Shown piece by piece: positions 59,349 to 64,000 of a stretch of DNA of 64,000 nucleotides. The stretch lies in contig JAYKKR010000012.1 of the NCBI GenBank assembly GCA_036971615.1, forward strand, positions 434,001-498,000, given 5' to 3'. Numbering within the stretch: position 1 is the first letter of the stretch; each line of letters begins with the position of its first letter. The notes under the pieces are model-generated. The model was not told the DNA's origin. It ran no database searches and saw only the letters and a list, made by a program, of their open reading frames with translations. The stretch comes from Amyloporia xantha (lineage: Eukaryota; Basidiomycota; Agaricomycetes; Polyporales; Adustoporiaceae). The translations under genes and the position numbers were made by a program.

Positions 59349-59703
59349 TTACGTTGTCGTTGCGTGCACTGCCGCCGTCGCATCCGGAAGAGCTGATTTG
59401 ACTATGATGTTCCTTGATTTGGCATCTGGAAATCCATCACGAACAAGATCGTGTGTTGGGGCTCCTTCGATGAACTGCTTCTGGTCGTGCTGACTGTGTT
59501 CATATGACGTGTTGCCAGCAGGCTTGTGGGTAAAGGAGCCTATTGGGCCGTCAAACACCGTATGATCCCCGTAAAGTGTTATTCAGTCCAGAAAACGCCG
59601 ATGAGAAGGGCGTACCTTACCCGGGATGTCTTCTCTCCTTCTTGATTGTAACTAGCGTGCCTCCGTGCTGTGCTGGCATGACGTCGAAGTCGCGAACTCT
59701 CAT
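59349..59703 (-). CDS. Small two-exon candidate gene, unknown function
   Basis: Exon 1 (from 59703) reads MRVRDFDVMPAQHGGTLVTI KKERRHPG and ends at a GTAAGG donor. A branch-point-like GGACTGAATAACAC follows. The second coding stretch, with even, gene-like codon use, reads SFTHKPAGNTSYEHSQHDQK then QFIEGAPTHDLVRDGFPDAK and ends ATAAVHATTT at a TAA (59349-59351). The nearest acceptor (AATAG, about 59540) leaves the phase off by one. A CACAG acceptor at 59494 keeps the frame but drops about 15 residues. The exact junction is therefore unsettled. The product would be a soluble protein of about 75-90 residues without a signal peptide. No domain is recognised. Confidence 0.42.
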
Positions 59704-59989
59704 GTTCTCAGGTCTACATCGACAATCACAGACGTGCGTGCATGATCGTCAGCCATGCAGATGCAGTCACACCCTTCACCCGATCTGCCGACACTGGAAA
59801 TCGCGGTAGAATGTATCTATGACATTATATGATAAGTACAGTAAGGTACATGCCACGGCAAGATACAAAGTACACATAGAAATACAAATCCATAAACATA
59901 GGCGCAGTCCGATCCGACTCCTAGTAGCTATGATCCGTGTCGCGTCCCGCTCTCCGTCAATTTTTTCTCCCCTTTGCGATTCCTCCCCG

Positions 59990-62173
59990 TCATGCCGCCT
60001 TCGCCGCGAGCCACTGCTCCCACATCGCCCCCCGCGCGCTCGTGCTGCTCATCGTCTCCCCGAAGCGGATCACCCGCCACACGTCCTGGAAGTCGCTCGC
60101 GAGCCCGAGGCTGATGCGCACGACGCCGAGCTCGTGCCCCATGTGCTGCTCGAACGCGCGCAGGGTTACGTCCGTCGGCAGCGCAGACATCGCGTCCCGC
60201 AGCCCGAGGATCGACGCCGCGCCGCCGGGGTTGCACATGCAGCCGGTGCGGAGGGAGATGTTCTGCTGCGACGCGGCGTACTCGATGAAGGAATTGGGGA
60301 TCATCTCGCCGGAGGGCTGCACGATGGGGATGGATGCGCTGGTCAGTGGGGGAAGGGCAGGTGAGGAGAGCAGCGGCTTACGAAGAGGAAGATGAGCGAG
60401 ACGACGGAGCCGGTGTCGGACTGCTCGCCGACGGATCGGAGGCGCCGTGAGGGTATGCGGGAGAGTATCCGTGTAACTGGGGTGCCGTCGATGTCGTGTT
60501 GGAGGGACGATAATGACGAAATGAGATGGTGCATGAGGGAAGAGAGACGCAGGGGGAGGAAAGGCAGATATGCAGAAAGGAATCGGAGGCCGTCTGTGAT
60601 CGCGGGCAAGTTCAAGTAGTTGATCGTCCCGTCCTGTCAGAGTTGTTGAGCGTTGTTCAACCGGTAGGACAACATAATCTGCAACCTACCTCAAATCGCT
60701 CATGTAGCTCAGATGACATCGTGACAATGGTGCCAGGTGCCTGCACGACGTCGACAGTGCCGCCTGCGAACCACGGCCGTTCTAACCGGGCGAGGAACTC
60801 CTCCTTCACCACAAGCGCGCCCACACCTGTCGGGAAGCCGAACATCTTGTAAAAGCTGACCGCCATCGCGTCCACCGGCGTCTCCGTCAGCGAGAACACC
60901 GACGTCGGCGCGAGGGCGGCGGCATCGAGGAGGGTGTAGTATCCCTGTGCCGCGGCATGCTTGATGAGCGCGAGCGAATTCTTCGAATTGGAGATGTTCG
61001 ATTGGCCGGTGAGTGCGAAGAGCGATGGTGACGAGTGCTTGCTCTTCGGCCGACTCCGCCCAAGGACCATCTGAGTGCAGAAGCAATAAAAAATCAGCCG
61101 TTGTCCCGGGCGTGGTCCGGCCGGGACTTACCTTGGCATCGGAGACGTCCATGCCGCCACAGCTTGTCGACTCGATGTAGTGCACTTGCGCGCCGCGCTG
61201 GAGCGCGAACTGTCGGATACCATGCACGCTGTTGTGCGAGTCCGCGCCGAGGACGAAACAGCTGCCGTCCCGGAATGGGAACGACTCGCCGACGAGCTTG
61301 AGGGCACCGGTGGCGTTTGCCGTGAATACCACGGTGTATCCTGGCGGAGCGCGGAAGAAGGAGAGCACAGCTTCGCGTGCCTCGTCAGCGCAAGCTGAGG
61401 ACAGTTTTGATCTGCCAGAACATATGATCAGTGAAGGACGGGACGGTTGCTGATAGAGCCCATGACGATAGGCACAATGTCTGAGTCTATCACGCCTTCA
61501 GGAGCGCCTGGGATGCTCTGAAACAGAGCAGGAGCCAGGGGTGGGAGTGTGTGTGAGACGATGGACCGCCAGGCATATACCTGCCAAGGCTATAAAAGGC
61601 AAGATTGCGGCGCCGAGACGGCGAGGGATGCCTCGAGATACGGCATATATGCGTAACGTCATGGGCGGAAGACCATACAAAATTAAACACGTACGAATTG
61701 CTGACTGAATGCGTGTTTCCGAGGATATTGCGGTGGAGGAAGCCGGTATGGACGCGGATCAGGCTCTCGGGATAGAGCGAGCCGCCCATATAGTCTACAT
61801 AGGTTTCGCCAGATCGGTCGAGTCTTGAGAAGTCGCTGCGGCGGAGAGCATCAAGTATCCAGGTGAGTTGGTATTCGGGGTACTCCTTGAGGAAGGTCTT
61901 GTATGCGGCGGAGGCACTCTCTTCTAGAACGTCGACAGCAGAGGCAGAGTACGCATACAAGGGGGGCGGATCAAAGCTACGCTTCTCGTTGATATCATGG
62001 TCACTTGCTGCAGTGCTGGAAGCATGGTCACAGACGTCGTCGAACGCGCCAGCAGAGGCGCAGCCTAGAGTGAAAGCAGAGAGTTTGGCGGTAGATCGCT
62101 TGCGGACGACGACGGGTCTACCAGCGGCGGTGTGCGAGTACATCTCGAGAGCAGAAGAGTGGCCGTTGCCCAT
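59990..62173 (-). CDS. Molybdenum-cofactor-sulfurase-like PLP enzyme (class V aminotransferase fold, no MOSC domain)
   Basis: Its closest recognisable relatives are the N-terminal cysteine-desulfurase half of Moco sulfurase (HxB/ABA3/MOCOS), which moves sulfur from cysteine to the molybdenum cofactor. The start at 62173 gives MGNGHSSALEMYSHTAAGRP. The fold runs through EYQLTWILDALRRSDFSRLD, YVDYMGGSLYPESLI, ILGNTHSVSNSSKLSSACAD, VVFTANATGALKLVGESFPF, LGADSHNSVHGIRQFA and LLDAAALAPTSVFSL. The PLP-lysine motif is AVSFYKMFGFPTGVGALVV. The sulfur-carrying Cys site is ISLRTGCMCNPGG, followed by LGVVRISLGLASDFQDVWRV, ending WLAAKAA at 59990. No MOSC domain follows. The intron after exon 1 (about 280 nt) is long. 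Stand-alone sulfurases of this type exist in basidiomycetes, and the acceptor is not established. Confidence 0.82.
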
Positions 62174-64000
62174 GGTGGTCTAGTCCTTGAGAGAGCTGCA
62201 GACAGGGAGCTTTTTTGTGTACGACTCGGAGGTGCGTATTGTTGCCCAGCACAGAGAGACTCGAGCCAGCTTATATAGGTGTTCGGCGTTGCGTCCGGAG
62301 GCAGTGAGCAAATTGAGGTATTCAGAACAAGACTAGCCAGCGCTCATCAGGAGATATGTTCCGTAATTTCCAGTAGCCAGGAGGAGAAAAGGGTTGCGGT
62401 CTGGGACCGACTCCATTGAACTTGGGGACGTGTTGTGGAGGTTGACGCCGGTATACTGACTGATTACCGGATATAGAAATGGGCTAAAACAGCAAGAGCG
62501 GTGCAGTTGTCTCCGAAACTAAGTCGAACTAAGTCTGGAATAATATTATATTCGCGGATACGCCGCGGGATCAATGATCGCAGATGCCATTTAATTTTGA
62601 TCTGCTGCCCTGGGATCGACATAACGGCAAAGGCGCTGACATTTCTCTCTCAGGATACCCTATATCGACGCTCCCGAACAAGCACTCGATCCCCGTCCAA
62701 AGCCAGACCCCTCCCTTTCCAGGCCTCGCCAAATCCGTCTCTTCACGCGGCCCCGGGCGACTCCCCCGATGCAGTAGTCCTCCTGCTCTCGCGAATAGGA
62801 GCTCCCACCTCCGACGGGAACATGCCTTTCCCAGCAAAGCCCCGTCCCCTGCATTCACAGCGGTGGGGACATCCACTAAGCTTCCGCTAGCCCGTGCGCC
62901 GAGCCCGACCCTGCACTGGGAAATTGAGCTAAATGTGTGAACGTGCAACGCAATGAACCCTGAACGAGACAGCCGTCGCGCCGTGCTCACAGCGAGAATG
63001 GTCGAGTTTAGTTGATCGTTGGGGAGTCCCGCGCACCCATCGACGTGATGCATCTGAATCATCAGCCTACTAGCCTGTGTGATGCTCGCACTACAACACT
63101 TCCGTAGCTAGGGCGCTCTATTCTCAGCCGCGGTGGCATTTAAGCGTGGTATTGTGGTATCGCAGACTTTGTTCTCGGTCCTTGTGCCGCAACGAGATGT
63201 GATGGAGTGAAGGACGTACGTGTACAGATTGTGCTGTGTGTGTCATCTGCCAGCCTGCCTTGTGCCCAATGGATACAGGCTACACGCCGTTGATAAGGCC
63301 ACTCGTGAAGATGCATAACATATGTTCTCAGATATCAAGGCACGGCCTGCGCACCCCACAAAGCAACATCCAGCTATGTAAATTCCGCACAATGGCCATC
63401 AAATCGCGGTGCTACTCTATTACGGCAAGTCTTATGCGGGATCTCCGCATACGAGGCATGCACAGCCCGGGCCCAAGGCAGAGAAGCTGAGCTTACAACC
63501 TTGGCAAAACATTCATCTTCGGAGCAGCGATAGTTTGGGACACAGCTTTCCGGGACTTGGGAACGAAACTACATAGAAGGGCCGGCCACACACACACAAG
63601 CTTCACAGGTTGCTGGAAACAAAGAGAGGGGCTCTTCGTGAAATTTGTCATGGCACCACCTTCGCTGTATTGGAACTAGGATTCGGGCTAAGTGCATTGT
63701 TGCAAATTGGCAGTGCGCCATCGAGACGGCCAGGAAAGAACACACCCTATCTAATACATCGCCACGTACAACGCAGAATCGAGCCTAGCGAAGCGGGGCC
63801 CGGGCCCTACCTTTCATGCGAAAATAGCTGCAGAGTTAGAAATCGCTGACGTTCCAGCGCGTCGAAGGAATGGCATGTACGCAGAAGGATGACGGACGGA
63901 CTGAACGAATCCTGACACGGATCACAAATAGCACATGGAGCGATCGCGCCGTCTGTCTCGCAACTTTTCTGCCGCGAAGGAGCTGGCTTGCGCCCAAGAT
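62174..64000. other. Right-end region, no gene recognised
   Basis: It contains the promoter of the sulfurase-like gene and then 1.7 kb of mixed sequence. Pro/Ser/Arg-rich overlapping frames at 62501-63062 occur on both strands, which is typical of GC-rich non-coding DNA. Frames at 63236-63490 and 63610-63849 are short and unrelated to known domains. A gene whose bulk lies beyond the window cannot be excluded. Confidence 0.4.
62270..62277 (-). promoter_or_regulatory. TATA box of the sulfurase-like gene
   Basis: TATATAAG on the minus strand lies about 100 bp upstream of the start codon at 62173, a usual distance for a fungal TATA promoter. Confidence 0.5.

Noticed and set aside
62501..63062. 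A Pro/Arg-rich protein gene at the right end
   Set aside because: Frames of similar length occur on both strands in GC-rich sequence, without splice signals or domains.

Overview
This window is nuclear DNA of a filamentous basidiomycete, most likely an Agaricomycete. Genes lie on both strands and are cut into many short exons by introns of about 45-80 nt with GT..AG ends. The recognisable families are fungal housekeeping genes plus accessory families expanded in wood- and litter-decay fungi. No rRNA gene, CRISPR array, origin or confident tRNA was seen. All gene models were spliced by eye.

Region 1 (1-17,770) is an accessory gene array on the minus strand. It holds FAD-dependent aromatic monooxygenases of the phenol 2-monooxygenase/PheA-TfdB type. 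There are two tandem three-gene blocks: A-B-C (1-7,460) and D-E-F (9,163-17,770). A resembles D, B resembles E, and C resembles F. C, D and F look intact. A has a 2-nt insertion, E has a single in-frame stop, and B is an internally deleted chimera. An extra relic of a D-type last exon sits just downstream of C. A 488-bp MITE-like element sits in the 5' flank of C and is absent from the equivalent sites of B and F.

Region 2 (18,212-29,185) carries a sugar-family MFS transporter (+), transportin/Kap104 (-), an FSH1-type serine hydrolase in about nine exons (-) and an F-box-like protein (-). A 205-bp TA-flanked MITE lies between the hydrolase and the F-box gene.

Region 3 (30,580-43,297) has an MRP-type ABCC transporter gene (-) with a nonsense codon before TMD1 and a frameshift in NBD2. 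It is head-to-head with a vacuolar M20 carboxypeptidase (+), followed by a D-2-hydroxyacid dehydrogenase (+).

Region 4 (43,604-62,173) is mostly core genes. It holds an F-box/propeller-type protein (-) divergent from ELP1 (+, with a probable 1-nt frameshift near its C-terminus), a DUF1479 protein (-), a secreted protein built from two tandem copies of one Cys-containing domain (-), the spliceosomal protein CWC15 (+), a small two-exon candidate gene (-) and a molybdenum-cofactor-sulfurase-like PLP enzyme without a MOSC domain (-). The last 1.8 kb holds no recognisable gene.

The main biological story is birth and death in the monooxygenase array: segmental duplication, unequal recombination scars, fresh nonsense and transposon insertion. 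Some indel lesions, notably the one in the housekeeping gene ELP1, could be assembly errors. The nonsense substitutions in copy E and in the ABC transporter cannot be explained by a simple indel error.
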